Shown one piece after another: positions 32,948 to 41,970 of a stretch of 41,970 nucleotides of DNA. The number at the start of each line of letters is the position of its first letter. The stretch's first letter is position 1. The notes beneath the pieces are model-generated. The model was not told the DNA's origin. It saw nothing but the letters and a program-made list of their open reading frames with translations, and ran no database searches. The translations under genes were made by a program, and so were the position numbers. Location: contig JAIETE010000197.1 in assembly GCA_019745505.1 (NCBI GenBank), positions 1 to 41,970 of the forward strand, given 5' to 3'. The stretch is from Candidatus Obscuribacterales bacterium (GTDB taxonomy: Bacteria; Cyanobacteriota; Vampirovibrionia; Obscuribacterales; Obscuribacteraceae).

Positions 32948-33805
32948 TTGAGCCGATTTAGACTTACAGACACATATCCGAAGAAGCGTGCATTCATAAC
33001 CGGTGCGGGCAGCGGGCTTGGCCTCGCATTCGCGCGTGCGCTGTGCGCCGACGGATGGACTGTCGGCGTAACGGATATAAACGAGAAAAGGTTGGACGAT
33101 GCCGCCGCCGCATTGAGATCCATAGGCGGCTCGCCTGTTTCCTATGTTTTCGATGTGGCCAAATACGATGAGTTTGAAAAGGCAGTCAAAGACTTCGCAA
33201 GCAGACATGGTGGCATCGATATTGGTATCAACAATGCCGGCATAGGATGCGGCGGTCTCTTTGACGAAGTATCGATCGACGAGTTTCGCAAAACGATTGA
33301 GATCAATTTGATGGGTGTGGCAAACGGATGTCACCTGTTCGTACCCATAATGAAAAAACAAGGGTATGGACACATTCTGAACGTCGCCAGCGCCGCTGCT
33401 TTTCTCACGGCACCCCGCATGTCCGCATACAGTGCAGCGAAAGCTGGGGTTGTCGCATTGAGCGAATGCATTCGCGGCGAGCTCGCGGACCGCAATATTG
33501 TGGTTTCAATCTTGGCGCCATCCTACGTGCGAACCAATATCGGCAATGAAACAATTGGCGCTGAAAACGACAGAAAATTCTCATGCATGCTTGTCGACGA
33601 GTCGAGGATATCAGCAGAGGAAGTGGCACATGACTCTCTCAAGCTAATGGCCAACGGCAACCTGTACATCATGCTCCCAGGCAAAGCGCGCATCCTCTGG
33701 CGGCTAAAGCGGTCAATGCCGGAAAAATACTGGCGTCTTGTGAAGAAAGCGGCAGAAGGCGAAGTAGAACGCCTCTCGGCGAAACTCATTTCGCCCAAAC
33801 CCTGA
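32948..33805 (+). CDS. Short-chain dehydrogenase/reductase
   Basis: A classical SDR of 285 residues. Nucleotide-binding TGAGSGLG is at residues 19-26, NNAG near 95, and the catalytic tetrad shows Ser in NVASAA, Tyr and Lys in YSAAK. The Asp in TDIN after the second strand (residue 43) suggests NAD(H) preference. The substrate is unknown. The C-terminal tail (about 240-285) is longer and basic. The start is a TTG, because no ATG or GTG occurs before the glycine motif in this frame. It follows the VWA gene after 115 bp on the same strand. Confidence 0.9.
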   Translation: MSRFRLTDTYPKKRAFITGAGSGLGLAFARALCADGWTVGVTDINEKRLDDAAAALRSIGGSPVSYVFDVAKYDEFEKAVKDFASRHGGIDIGINNAGIGCGGLFDEVSIDEFRKTIEINLMGVANGCHLFVPIMKKQGYGHILNVASAAAFLTAPRMSAYSAAKAGVVALSECIRGELADRNIVVSILAPSYVRTNIGNETIGAENDRKFSCMLVDESRISAEEVAHDSLKLMANGNLYIMLPGKARILWRLKRSMPEKYWRLVKKAAEGEVERLSAKLISPKP

Positions 33806-33945
33806 AGGACAGGCACTAATTCAGCTCAAAGGCAGACACGCTGCGGCGGCGTCATTATGTTCTGGTTTGAGATGGCTTAATGTAGCGGATTCAGGATATT
33901 ATCGATTAAGCTACGCTGCGGATTTCTCAGCCAGAGGTTCTTGCA

Positions 33946-35136
33946 ATGAACACAAAGCTGCTCGCGTCCCTCGTCTTTATTGAACTATTTAGCCAAAGTG
34001 CTTCAGCAGCCCTTGCTGAGAAACACAAACATTATTGCCCCGATATGTCGGAACACGAACGCGTTCTTAACGAAGGGATTCAACTGCACAAAATTAGCAA
34101 ACCGGCCGGTGTTATAGGTGTCGGGCGCTTTAGCTTTCCGGAGCAAGCTCGCGACACGGGATCATCGAAATGGAGAAATGACAGCTTGCCTAGTCACATA
34201 CAGGCGACGAAAGAGAATCTCACACACTGGCGAAGAATCCAGTCAAAGCACTTACCCCTATACACCTATAGCCAAGCAGTCGAAGCAGTAAAATTCGCGG
34301 AGCAATCAGAAGAATTAGGCATGTATGACCCAGCTGTGCTGCTTTACAGGAGGATACTGGAAGAGCAAAAGATCAACCCCCTCTTGCAAACACTGGAAGT
34401 CCGACAATTGGAGCGAGGACTTGAAAGAGCACTAGATTGCCAGGACGCAGAGGATTTGAAGCGCAAGGGTCAAGACTCTCAAGCGATCGAGAAGCTAGGT
34501 AAAGCAGTTGAGAGTCTAAGCTCATCTAGCTTGGACCTTTGTACAAGGGTAAACATACTGAAACCCATCCTCACGGAAATTGATGAAGTAATGGACAAGG
34601 AAATAACCAGCGCAGTCAACCATTCATCGACGAAAAGTGCTTCTCAAGCAAATACAAATATACAGACTCCAAAAAATGCAAAATCAACCAACACCGTAAG
34701 GGCAAGTGCGCTGAAATATTGGACAGAGTGGAACAGGCAGATTGAATGTTTAGGAATGGCTCAAAAGCTGGATCGCGCAGCGTTCAATTTAGAGAAGGTT
34801 GGTCAATATTCGATGGCAGAAAGGCTCTACAGACAGGCTCTATCGATCAAAGTGAAAAACCTCGGTGTAGAAGACACAGAAACAATAAAGCAAAGTGCGG
34901 ATCTGGGGCGCGTCGCTGCAGCACAGGGACACAAATCAGAAGCCCGCAAATATTTTGAAGAAGCATTAGCCAAACTAAGGAATAATCCGCACACTAAAGA
35001 CATGTATGCTTCTATGCTGGAGAGTTATGGCGATGCTCTCAGCAAAATGGACTATGGAGCAGAAGCAAATAGAATCTACGAAGAAGCTCGCACGATCAAT
35101 GAAGAGCTCGATAAGAGCTCAGCGAAACACAAGTAA
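33946..35136 (+). CDS. Exported TPR-like protein (396 aa)
   Basis: A 396-residue protein with an N-terminal signal peptide (MNTKLLASLVFIELFSQSAS, cleavage after SA-A or AALA). Residues 100-160 and 270-390 show TPR-type helix pairs, such as AAFNLEKVGQYSMAERLYRQA and ARKYFEEALAKL. A Ser/Thr/Asn-rich linker joins them (about 215-260). The codon use looks more AT-rich than its neighbours, especially in the linker, which could mark recent transfer or simple drift. It resembles the TPR protein at 24212 in design, not closely in sequence. A role in envelope protein contacts is likely. Confidence 0.78.
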   Translation: MNTKLLASLVFIELFSQSASAALAEKHKHYCPDMSEHERVLNEGIQLHKISKPAGVIGVGRFSFPEQARDTGSSKWRNDSLPSHIQATKENLTHWRRIQSKHLPLYTYSQAVEAVKFAEQSEELGMYDPAVLLYRRILEEQKINPLLQTLEVRQLERGLERALDCQDAEDLKRKGQDSQAIEKLGKAVESLSSSSLDLCTRVNILKPILTEIDEVMDKEITSAVNHSSTKSASQANTNIQTPKNAKSTNTVRASALKYWTEWNRQIECLGMAQKLDRAAFNLEKVGQYSMAERLYRQALSIKVKNLGVEDTETIKQSADLGRVAAAQGHKSEARKYFEEALAKLRNNPHTKDMYASMLESYGDALSKMDYGAEANRIYEEARTINEELDKSSAKHK

Positions 35137-35182
35137 AAGAATGAACGTCGAAGCAAACGAGCGACCTGAGCCACCCCAATTT

Positions 35183-37399
35183 CTAGCGGAGCTTGCTCCA
35201 CAAGAATGTGTAAGCTAGAGACTGCATGAAAGAAACTTGCTCGTTGTTGGACGCGGCGCCATGCCCGCCTTCTATGTTCTCGTAATACAAGACTTCATGC
35301 CCCTGCTCTTTCAGCAATGCTGCAAATTTACGCGCATGACCAGGATGCACGCGGTCATCTCGAGTAGAAGTAGTGATCAAGATAGGCGGATACTTCTTGT
35401 CCTTACGCACATTTTGATATGGCGAATACTTAGATATATACGCCCATTGATCGGGTTTATCCGGGTCGCCATACTCATCCATCCAGCTAGCGCCGGCAAG
35501 TAGATGATTGAATCTGCGCATATCGAGCAGCGGCGATCCGCAATGCACGGCACCAAACAAGTCCGGTCGCTGAGTGAGCATTACGCCCATCAGCAAACCG
35601 CCATTCGAACGTCCATCGATGCCGAGATGCGCAGGAGCTGTAACTTTGCGCGTCGCCAGGTCTTCGGCGACGGCAATGAAATCATCATAGGCACGCTGCC
35701 GATTTTCTTTGCGAGCGGCATTGTGCCAGCTAGGACCAAACTCACCGCCGCCTCTGATATTGGCCAGCACATAAACGCCACCGCGCTCCAGCCAAGCCTT
35801 TCCGACAACTGCATTGTACGCAGGCAAGAGCGAATGCTCAAACCCGCCATAGCTGTAAAGCAAAGTAGGATTCTTGCCGTTTAGTGCCAGACCCTTTTTG
35901 GAAACCATGAAATATGGCACGCGTGTTCCATCTTTAGACTTGGCATCATATTGCTTAATTTCTAAATTGTCCGCATTGAAGAATGCCGGCAATCGCTTCA
36001 ACAGCTCGGTGCCGGACTTGCCGGCAGTGCCCAGATATAGACTGGACGGAGTAAGAAAGTTCGTAATAGTGATGAAGTAATCGTCCGACTCATCAGAATC
36101 GATCCCCTCAACACTGACGCTGCCAATTGCAGGCGAGTCCAATTTAGTCCGCTGCCACTTCCCATCTTTCCTCGAAAGCAAGTATGGACGGCTGTTGACG
36201 TTATCCAGCTCGGTCAATATCAGATAGTTCTTCGTATCTGAAAGTGAGTCCAACGACTTTCGCTCGGTTGGTTCAAACAGCACATCGAAGTTTCTCTCGC
36301 CTTTGAGAAAAGAGTCGAAATTCTCCGCAAGAAGCGTGCCTGACTTGTATTTCTTGCCGTTGACAGTCCAATCAGAACGCAAGCGCAAAAGAATATTTTT
36401 GTCGTAAGTCTGAACCACAGCATCAGCTGGCTTTTCCAGCTGAACGAACTTATCGCCCCGGCGAAGATACACATCTTCCGAAAAGAAAGTCGGATGGTTG
36501 GAAATCAACTCGTAAGTTTGACCGTGGTCGTGAACAACATATCCACCGGCGCCAACGTCACTCTTCTTGCCTTCAAAAAGTGTCTTTGCTTCGGACAAAG
36601 GTGTTCCACGCTTCCACTCTTTCACAATGCGTGGATAACCGGAATCAGTCATTGAGCCGGCACCAAAATCCGTGCCGACCAACAATGAATCGCGATCACG
36701 CCAATAGACTTCCGATTTAGCCTCAGGCAGGCTGAAACCATCTTTGACAAATTCCTTCTTGGTCAGATCGAACTCGCGCACGACTACAGCATCAGCGCCG
36801 CCTCGGGAGAGCTCGATAAGCGCGCGGTCGTAGTCTTTGTAAAGCACCTGAGCCTGGTGCCAAACCCAGTTCTCCTTCTCGCTGGCGGCTAAGGCATCCA
36901 GGTCGAGAATCGTTTCCCAATTGGGTTTTTCCTTCTTGTACTCTTCTAAAGTCGTTCGACGCCACAGCCCTCTGACGTTTTTATCATCGCGCCAGAAATT
37001 GTAGTAAAACCGCCCCTTCTTCGTCACTCGCGGAATTCTCTCTTTCGAATCGAGAATCGCACGCAGCCCATCTTTGATTGGCGAAAAATCCTTCGATGCC
37101 TCGAGCGTTTTTGTGGAAATCGCATTCTCAGCGCGCACCCAGTCTAACGCCTTCTTGCCCTCGACTTCTTCCAGCCAGAGATAAGCATCTTTGTCCGAAT
37201 CATTCACAGCAGTTGCGCTCGAGGCTGCATTTTTCACAGGTTGTTTCTCCGCGATCTGTTTTGAGTTTCCCAGCCCTTCTCCAAACGCTAGACTCGTCGT
37301 ATTGCGGGCAGCAAGAGCCGCACAAATGGAAGCGGAGAGAAAGATCGTCAAGGCGAGCGTTGCAGCCTTAATGCTGAGTTTTTTTGAGCGATTGAACAT
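35183..37399 (-). CDS. Prolyl oligopeptidase family serine peptidase
   Basis: A 738-residue protein with an N-terminal hydrophobic segment (about 8-30, signal peptide or anchor). Residues 65-480 form the beta-propeller gate, and 480-738 the alpha/beta-hydrolase. Catalytic residues are Ser598 in GRSNGG, Asp near 681 in TRDDRVHP and His713 in EGGHG. Arg replaces the more common first Gly residue in the GGSNGG motif, but the serine context is intact. It should cut short peptides after proline, outside the cytoplasm. It lies 101 bp after the monooxygenase gene. Confidence 0.92.
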   Translation of the reverse strand: MFNRSKKLSIKAATLALTIFLSASICAALAARNTTSLAFGEGLGNSKQIAEKQPVKNAASSATAVNDSDKDAYLWLEEVEGKKALDWVRAENAISTKTLEASKDFSPIKDGLRAILDSKERIPRVTKKGRFYYNFWRDDKNVRGLWRRTTLEEYKKEKPNWETILDLDALAASEKENWVWHQAQVLYKDYDRALIELSRGGADAVVVREFDLTKKEFVKDGFSLPEAKSEVYWRDRDSLLVGTDFGAGSMTDSGYPRIVKEWKRGTPLSEAKTLFEGKKSDVGAGGYVVHDHGQTYELISNHPTFFSEDVYLRRGDKFVQLEKPADAVVQTYDKNILLRLRSDWTVNGKKYKSGTLLAENFDSFLKGERNFDVLFEPTERKSLDSLSDTKNYLILTELDNVNSRPYLLSRKDGKWQRTKLDSPAIGSVSVEGIDSDESDDYFITITNFLTPSSLYLGTAGKSGTELLKRLPAFFNADNLEIKQYDAKSKDGTRVPYFMVSKKGLALNGKNPTLLYSYGGFEHSLLPAYNAVVGKAWLERGGVYVLANIRGGGEFGPSWHNAARKENRQRAYDDFIAVAEDLATRKVTAPAHLGIDGRSNGGLLMGVMLTQRPDLFGAVHCGSPLLDMRRFNHLLAGASWMDEYGDPDKPDQWAYISKYSPYQNVRKDKKYPPILITTSTRDDRVHPGHARKFAALLKEQGHEVLYYENIEGGHGAASNNEQVSFMQSLAYTFLWSKLR

Positions 37400-37500
37400 A
37401 CACGGTTCTCATTGTCTGACAGGCGGGTCCAATTATGGCAGATCTTGCGCAAGCCCGCCCTTACAGGGAGGGACCGAAGGGTATATCGTTTCAGACAGCT

Positions 37501-38790
37501 TCACCGGGCGATCTTGCCATTTGTCATCAGATACTTGTCTACCAGAGGCAACATCCAGAGCGAACGCTTAGCAGATTTCACCATTCGAAGCGCAGCCATA
37601 GGATCAAGTAGATGCGTTTTAGGAAGTGGTTGTTTCATTCTGCCAAGCACTTCTCCTATCGGGTGATTCATCCGCCGCTGGAGGACAATCAGATCCGCCA
37701 GCAAGTCGGACGCCGGTGTCAGCAGCGGTCCGAAACCGTAGCGCGCCTGCGCCCAACCATAGATGTAGAGCTGGCGATGATGCGGCGAGACAACGCCCCA
37801 TTGAGTTTTGACTATCGAACCATCAATATCGACAACCCCAGGTTCCAAAAATGGAATAGAGACATTGAAACCGGTCCCGCACACAACCAGATCGATCTCT
37901 TCTCGTTTTCCATCGACAAACTCGATAAAGCGACCGTCAAAGCGCTTAACATCCGGGTGAGCTTTGATTTTTCCGTGCTTTAGATAATGCAGCAGTTCAG
38001 TATTGATGGTCGGATGATGGTCGAATATCCGGTGGTCCGGTTTCATCAGCCCGTACTTGCGATAGTCGCCGACAGCAATCTTGACCAGCAATTCCAAATG
38101 AATTCGCTGAATCCACACGGGCATCCATGTTGTAAGCAATTCGGCAGTGGGTTTTCCGTAGAAAGTTTTCGGGAGAAACCAATAGCCGCGTCGCAGACTA
38201 AGATGCGCAGATTGAGCCGTGCGCGCGGATTCGGCGGCAATGTCACAAGCAGAATTCCCCCCGCCAATGACAAGAACACGCTTACCCTTGAGTTGTGTCG
38301 GCTCCTTATAATCCTTCGAGTGCATCATCTCGCCTTCGAATGCGCCTTCATATGATGGCCATCGAGTGTCCCAGTGATGCCCGTTGCAGATGATCAAACC
38401 ATCATAGACTCGACTTTCTCCAGTGCTGAGCAGCAATTCCCAGAGTCCGTTCTCAACCGGCTTAGCATGGAGGACAGTGGTATTGAATTCAATGTGTTCA
38501 CTCAGTTTGTAGTGCTCAACATATGAGTTCAAATACTCCAGCATTTGCGCCGCACTGGGGAAATCAGGATAGTGCGATGGCATAGGAAAGTCGGGAAATT
38601 CCGTAGTCTTGCGCGACGAAATTATGTGAGCTGTGTGATAGACCCCGTGCCTCCAATTACCTCCGACCCCATCCTCGGCTTCAATTTGATCGTAAGCAAT
38701 TCCTTTCTGCTTCAGCGCCCTGGCCATGCTGATTCCCACAGGTCCGGCGCCGATGACAGCGATCTTCTCTCTAGTCGAAACTGCTTTCAT
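37501..38790 (-). CDS. Flavin-containing monooxygenase-like protein
   Basis: A protein of 429 residues from ATG 38790. FAD-binding GAGPVG is near residue 15, and the NADPH-binding GGGNSACD in the middle. The family motif FxGxxxHxxxY is present as FEGEMMHSKDY just before it. This arrangement is typical of class-B flavin monooxygenases that oxygenate amines, sulfides or ketones; the substrate is not predictable. The frame is open to 38862, but homologous proteins begin at the FAD motif and GGGATCAA precedes this ATG. It starts 43 bp after trpA, so it may be transcribed with the trp operon. Confidence 0.88.
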   Translation of the reverse strand: MKAVSTREKIAVIGAGPVGISMARALKQKGIAYDQIEAEDGVGGNWRHGVYHTAHIISSRKTTEFPDFPMPSHYPDFPSAAQMLEYLNSYVEHYKLSEHIEFNTTVLHAKPVENGLWELLLSTGESRVYDGLIICNGHHWDTRWPSYEGAFEGEMMHSKDYKEPTQLKGKRVLVIGGGNSACDIAAESARTAQSAHLSLRRGYWFLPKTFYGKPTAELLTTWMPVWIQRIHLELLVKIAVGDYRKYGLMKPDHRIFDHHPTINTELLHYLKHGKIKAHPDVKRFDGRFIEFVDGKREEIDLVVCGTGFNVSIPFLEPGVVDIDGSIVKTQWGVVSPHHRQLYIYGWAQARYGFGPLLTPASDLLADLIVLQRRMNHPIGEVLGRMKQPLPKTHLLDPMAALRMVKSAKRSLWMLPLVDKYLMTNGKIAR

Positions 38791-38833
38791 TTGATCCCAT
38801 TGGCAGGGGTGGGTGGCGCTGCGACCAATATAA

Positions 38834-39661
38834 CTAGACCTTGACGGAATTGAGGGCGGCAACCATTTCTTTCAAATATGCGCTCAACTCTGATTCTATT
38901 TTTTCTGGATTTGCCTTAGTGACCAAGTCGACAATTTTAGAGCCCGTTATGACGCCGTCCGCTCCAGCCACCATCATCCGCTCGGCATGAACCGGTGTCG
39001 AGATGCCGAATCCGGCCAGCACCGGCAAGTCTGTTGCTTTCTTGATTGAGGCAATCAGCGCAGTAAGGCGACTGTCTCGACTGGCATCGCGTTCGTCGGT
39101 TCCTGTCACACCGAGGCGAGAAACAAGATAGATGAAACCGCGCGCATGCTTGACGATTTTCTCCAGACGCTCTTCGCGAGTTAGCGGTGAAACAATAAAA
39201 ATGGTGCTGATGTTATTACTTGTGGCAATAGAAACAATTTCGTCGGAGCATTCCGCCGGTAAATCGGCAACGAGAACACCGTCCACGCCGCACTCGCCGG
39301 CGCGAGCGTAAAATTTCTCGACGCCCATTGCCATGATGTGATTGTAATAAACCAACAGTCCAATCGGGATATCGTCGTTGTATTTTCTAACTCTGGCGAC
39401 CAGATCCAGCGCCTGATCGACAGTGTATCCGCTCTCTATGACCTGGTGCGCAGCGGCTTGAATGATGGGACCGTCGGCCACCGGGTCGCTGAATGCAATG
39501 CCTAACTCGAGCGCAGAGGCGTCGTTGTCGATCATCGTTTTGATTATCTTGAACGACGTCTCCTCATCCGGCCAGCCGAGCACGGTGAAAGGCATGAAGG
39601 CGCCCTTGCTCGATTCTTTCAACGCACGAAATCTCGCACGATACCTGTCTCTACTTATCAT
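38834..39661 (-). CDS. trpA: Tryptophan synthase alpha chain
   Basis: A 275-residue protein. It cleaves indole-3-glycerol phosphate to indole and glyceraldehyde 3-phosphate, passing indole to TrpB through a tunnel. Catalytic Glu is in [10 protein letters not shown], with Asp in [14 protein letters not shown] and [12 protein letters not shown] bind the phosphate. The ATG lies inside the end of trpB (11-base overlap), so translation is coupled, giving equal subunits. It is the last clear trp gene of the unit. Confidence 0.96.
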   Translation of the reverse strand: MISRDRYRARFRALKESSKGAFMPFTVLGWPDEETSFKIIKTMIDNDASALELGIAFSDPVADGPIIQAAAHQVIESGYTVDQALDLVARVRKYNDDIPIGLLVYYNHIMAMGVEKFYARAGECGVDGVLVADLPAECSDEIVSIATSNNISTIFIVSPLTREERLEKIVKHARGFIYLVSRLGVTGTDERDASRDSRLTALIASIKKATDLPVLAGFGISTPVHAERMMVAGADGVITGSKIVDLVTKANPEKIESELSAYLKEMVAALNSVKV

Positions 39662-40820
39662 GCTTCATCACCTCGTGCAGATCTTTGTCGCCACGGCCGG
39701 AAAGATTGATGACTATCGTCTTGCCGGCTGCTTCACCTTGAGCCAGTTTCTTACCGATTACAAGCGCGTGCGAGCTCTCCAGCGCCGGTATGATACCTTC
39801 CTCTCGACAGAGTTCGTGAAATGCAGCCAACGCCTCTTGGTCTGTGGCGCTTTCGTAGCGGGCTCTGCCGGTGTCTTTCAAAAAAGCATGTTCCGGTCCG
39901 ACCGAAGGATAATCGAGCCCGGCCGAAATACTGTGCGCTTCTTGAATCTGCCCTTCCGGTGTTTGCAAGACGAGACTCTTCATTCCATGCACACAGCCGT
40001 AAGAGCCTAGAGCAAGAACTGCACCATGTTTTCCGGTATCCAACCCTTCTCCTGCCGGTTCGACGCCAACAAGCTTCACTGACGTTTGCTCGATAAACTC
40101 GGCAAAGATACCGATGGCATTGGAACCACCGCCAACGCAGGCGACCACGTAATCGGGTAGCCGACCCGTTTTCTCCCGAATCTGGGCGCTGGCTTCTTCC
40201 CCGATAATCTTTTGGAAGTGCTTCACCATGCTGGGAAACGGATGGGGACCGGCGACTGTGCCCAACAGATAGTGGGTATTCTCGAGATTGGCTATCCAGT
40301 CGCGAAGCGCTTCGTTGATTGCGTCTTTCAACGTGCGACTGCCGGTTTTGACCGGATGCACAGTGGTGCCCAGCAATTGCATGCGAAAGACATTCGGCTT
40401 CTGTCTTTCCATGTCTACTTCGCCCATATACACCTCAGTCTTCAATCCGAGCAGCGCTCCGGCCATTGCACAAGCGACACCGTGCTGTCCGGCGCCGGTC
40501 TCAGCGATGACGCGCTCCTTTCCCATCATTTTGCAGAGCAATGCCTGCCCAAGAGCATTATTAGTTTTGTGCGCACCACCATGCAGGAGGTCTTCTCGTT
40601 TCAAAAATACTTGTGCGCCCCACTTCCGGGACAGATTTTCGGCATGATAAAGAGGCGTCGGACGCCCGGCAAAATCGGTCAAAAGCGACGACAAGCGAGA
40701 CTTGAATTCATCGCCCGGCACGATTGCGGCAAATGCCTCTTCCAGTTCTTCCAGAGCGGGCATGAGTGTTTCCGGCACGTATACGCCGCCGTACTTGCCG
40801 AACTTTCCTAATGTGCGCAT
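39651..40820 (-). CDS. trpB: Tryptophan synthase beta chain
   Basis: A 389-residue PLP enzyme that joins indole to serine to give tryptophan. K85 in [12 protein letters not shown] binds the cofactor, and GGGSNAIG holds its phosphate. Length and motif order match TrpB1-type proteins that work with TrpA. It overlaps trpF by 13 bases and trpA by 11, indicating one tightly coupled operon. Confidence 0.97.
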   Translation of the reverse strand: MRTLGKFGKYGGVYVPETLMPALEELEEAFAAIVPGDEFKSRLSSLLTDFAGRPTPLYHAENLSRKWGAQVFLKREDLLHGGAHKTNNALGQALLCKMMGKERVIAETGAGQHGVACAMAGALLGLKTEVYMGEVDMERQKPNVFRMQLLGTTVHPVKTGSRTLKDAINEALRDWIANLENTHYLLGTVAGPHPFPSMVKHFQKIIGEEASAQIREKTGRLPDYVVACVGGGSNAIGIFAEFIEQTSVKLVGVEPAGEGLDTGKHGAVLALGSYGCVHGMKSLVLQTPEGQIQEAHSISAGLDYPSVGPEHAFLKDTGRARYESATDQEALAAFHELCREEGIIPALESSHALVIGKKLAQGEAAGKTIVINLSGRGDKDLHEVMKHDK

Positions 40821-41482
40821 GCCGATACTCCTCCAGAGTCACGCTTAACTGCATTGCAGAAGTCATTCATTTTACTGATGTCCTTTTTTCCCGGCGAGGA
40901 CTCGACCGAAGACGCCACATCAACAGCAAATGGCTGCAGCGCCTCTACCACTTCGCCAACATTCTCAGCACTCAATCCTCCCGCGAAAAAATACGGCAAT
41001 GAAAGCGGCTGGGCGCCAAGAATTTCCTCAACAGCGCGCCTGTACCAATCAGGGTCCGACAATAACTTGGGACGATCGAAGAGTAAGAAGTGCGCGTCGT
41101 CCGTCCACTCTTGCGCTATGGACACAAGGGCGGGAATCGAGGGAATACTTGCGGCAGCTCCTGCTTCCAACTCCAAAACCTTAATCACTTTAGCTGGAAG
41201 GCGACGCGCATACTCTACAGTCTCTTTGCCGTGACACTGCACATAATCCAGCTTCAGACTAATCGCCAGTTCAGAAACATATTCAATATCTTGGTCTTTG
41301 AAAACACCAACTATCTGTGCACGTCCTGATACACCAGCGATGATTTCCTTGGCCATATCCGATTCGACTCGACGCGGCGAACTCTGAGCGAAAATCAGGC
41401 CCAGATAGTCAGCACCTGCTTCAAGAGCGGCAAGCGCATCGTCCAGATTGGTAATGCCGCAGATTTTGATCTTGCAACTCAT
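40808..41482 (-). CDS. trpF: Phosphoribosylanthranilate isomerase, unusual loop
   Basis: A 224-residue TIM-barrel isomerase that converts phosphoribosylanthranilate to the carboxyphenylamino-deoxyribulose phosphate in tryptophan synthesis. Catalytic Cys8 sits in KICGIT, and Asp136 in HFLLFD should be the acid. [10 protein letters not shown] near 167 and VDVASSVE near 188 bind phosphate. Unusually, the stretch after the Asp lacks the GGTG loop that most TrpF proteins have, and has a charged [12 protein letters not shown] helix instead. Its ATG overlaps the trpC stop (ATGA). Gene order and remaining motifs support the assignment. Confidence 0.9.
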   Translation of the reverse strand: MSCKIKICGITNLDDALAALEAGADYLGLIFAQSSPRRVESDMAKEIIAGVSGRAQIVGVFKDQDIEYVSELAISLKLDYVQCHGKETVEYARRLPAKVIKVLELEAGAAASIPSIPALVSIAQEWTDDAHFLLFDRPKLLSDPDWYRRAVEEILGAQPLSLPYFFAGGLSAENVGEVVEALQPFAVDVASSVESSPGKKDISKMNDFCNAVKRDSGGVSACAH

Positions 41483-41970
41483 TGTTTACTAGCCTTCTCT
41501 GCAGACTTTCCCAGCTCACTGTTAACGCCAAGCGCACTTGCAAGTTCTTTCAACTTTCCATCGACGTCATCTGACTTCATCAAACTGGACCCGATCAAGA
41601 AATTGTTCGAAACAAGCGAAAGGCGTTTGATATCAGCGGCACTTTCAATTCCACTGGCGACAACTTTCACGATTGAATCCGGTATCAGAGGCATCAACCT
41701 TTCAGAGGTGGAAAGGTCGATTTCCAGGCTATCGAGATTGCGGTTGTTAACTAGAATCAGCTGCGGCTTGATCCTCAGTGCACGCTGCACTTCTTCCTCG
41801 TTCTGCACTTCAACGACAGCAGTCATGCAGAGTTCAATACATATCGAAAAAAGCTCAGACAGCTCTTCATCGTTGAGGGACTTTACGATCAACAATACGG
41901 CATCAGCCTCTGCGGCGCGGGCTTCGAAAACCTAATAACGACTGATGATGAAGTCCTTGCACAGTATCGG
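41479..41970 (-). pseudogene. trpC: Indole-3-glycerol phosphate synthase (trpC), 5-prime end outside window, interrupted by in-frame TAG
   Basis: The frame reads PILCKDFII, SRY, TAG (41932-41934), then VFEARAAEADAVLLIV and the rest of an IGPS barrel: VEVQNEEEVQRAL, LVNNRNLDSLEIDL, VASGIESAADI, FLIGSSLM. In IGPS proteins the codon at the TAG site is normally Gln (as in KDFIIDPYQIY of E. coli), so a single CAG to TAG change explains it. TAG is used as an ordinary stop by trpF, trpB and other genes here, so general recoding is unlikely. It could be a true nonsense mutation, a sequencing error, or local readthrough. The enzyme would close the indole ring before TrpA. The stop overlaps the trpF start. 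A restart at GTT or later codons would lack catalytic residues. Confidence 0.88.

Noticed and set aside
41479..41895. Treating the trpC remainder as a complete 138-residue gene
   Set aside because: Codons upstream of the apparent start continue IGPS homology through the TAG, so this is the C-terminal part of an interrupted gene.
41932..41934. Genome-wide recoding of TAG as glutamine
   Set aside because: TAG is the apparent natural stop of trpF, trpB, the CheY-like gene, the DUF378 gene, the esterase and the kinase at family-appropriate lengths.
1..41970. tRNA, rRNA, CRISPR arrays, insertion sequences and phage genes
   Set aside because: I looked for T-loop motifs, regular repeat-spacer patterns, transposase-like frames and integrase-like frames and found none that I could support.

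Overview
The window reads as a piece of a free-living bacterial chromosome of moderate GC content. No rRNA, tRNA, insertion sequence, phage gene or CRISPR array was recognised. The gene styles fit a non-photosynthetic cyanobacterial relative of the Melainabacteria / Obscuribacterales type: OmpR-type regulators with a D-W receiver motif, several secreted or membrane-tethered TPR proteins, a very large alpha-helical protein, an EF-hand esterase, a DUF255 plus DUF547 pair, and an NTT/MFS-like membrane protein with a helical tail. That placement is inference from style, not from a marker gene.

Layout. 1-4276 (-): 3-prime-truncated reading frame for a giant Ala/Glu-rich protein. 4549-5709 (+): OmpR-type response regulator and CheY-like receiver. 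5815-6979 (-): a small unknown protein and pyrE. 7182-8541 (+): two paralogous microprotein genes, each with its own strong terminator, then an 82-residue protein behind a structured leader. 8611-13063: EVE-domain protein (-), secreted protein (+), and a translationally coupled DUF547/DUF255 pair (-). 13.07-14.49 kb: mostly noncoding, with a DUF378 membrane microprotein and several strong hairpins. 14487-17634 (-): small beta-rich protein and a membrane-embedded spermidine-synthase-like protein. 17824-19095 (+): EF-hand esterase. 19168-21455 (-): two-gene unit with a TPR membrane protein. 21659-24211 (+): HAMP-PAS histidine kinase and its OmpR-type regulator. 24212-27170 (-): TPR protein, secreted protein, DUF4037 protein. 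27324-32832 (+): sensor without output domain, coupled transporter-like protein, then an overlapping MerR-VWA pair. 32948-35136 (+): SDR enzyme and secreted TPR protein. 35183-38790 (-): prolyl oligopeptidase and flavin monooxygenase. 38834-41970 (-): tryptophan genes in the order trpC-trpF-trpB-trpA, overlapping at each junction.

How they work together. Clear metabolism is limited to pyrimidine synthesis (pyrE) and the trp operon. The rest is dominated by signal perception and envelope proteins: one complete two-component system, one orphan regulator with a receiver, a Cache-HAMP sensor fused by translational coupling to a transporter-like protein, and a MerR-VWA pair. The most notable observations are an in-frame amber codon in trpC exactly at a conserved Gln, a tandem family of terminator-capped FQRL microproteins, the output-less sensor/transporter pair, a probably leaderless MerR-VWA transcript, and a TrpF that lacks the usual GGTG loop. 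Start codons were moved from the longest possible frame wherever a ribosome binding site or signal peptide argued for it.
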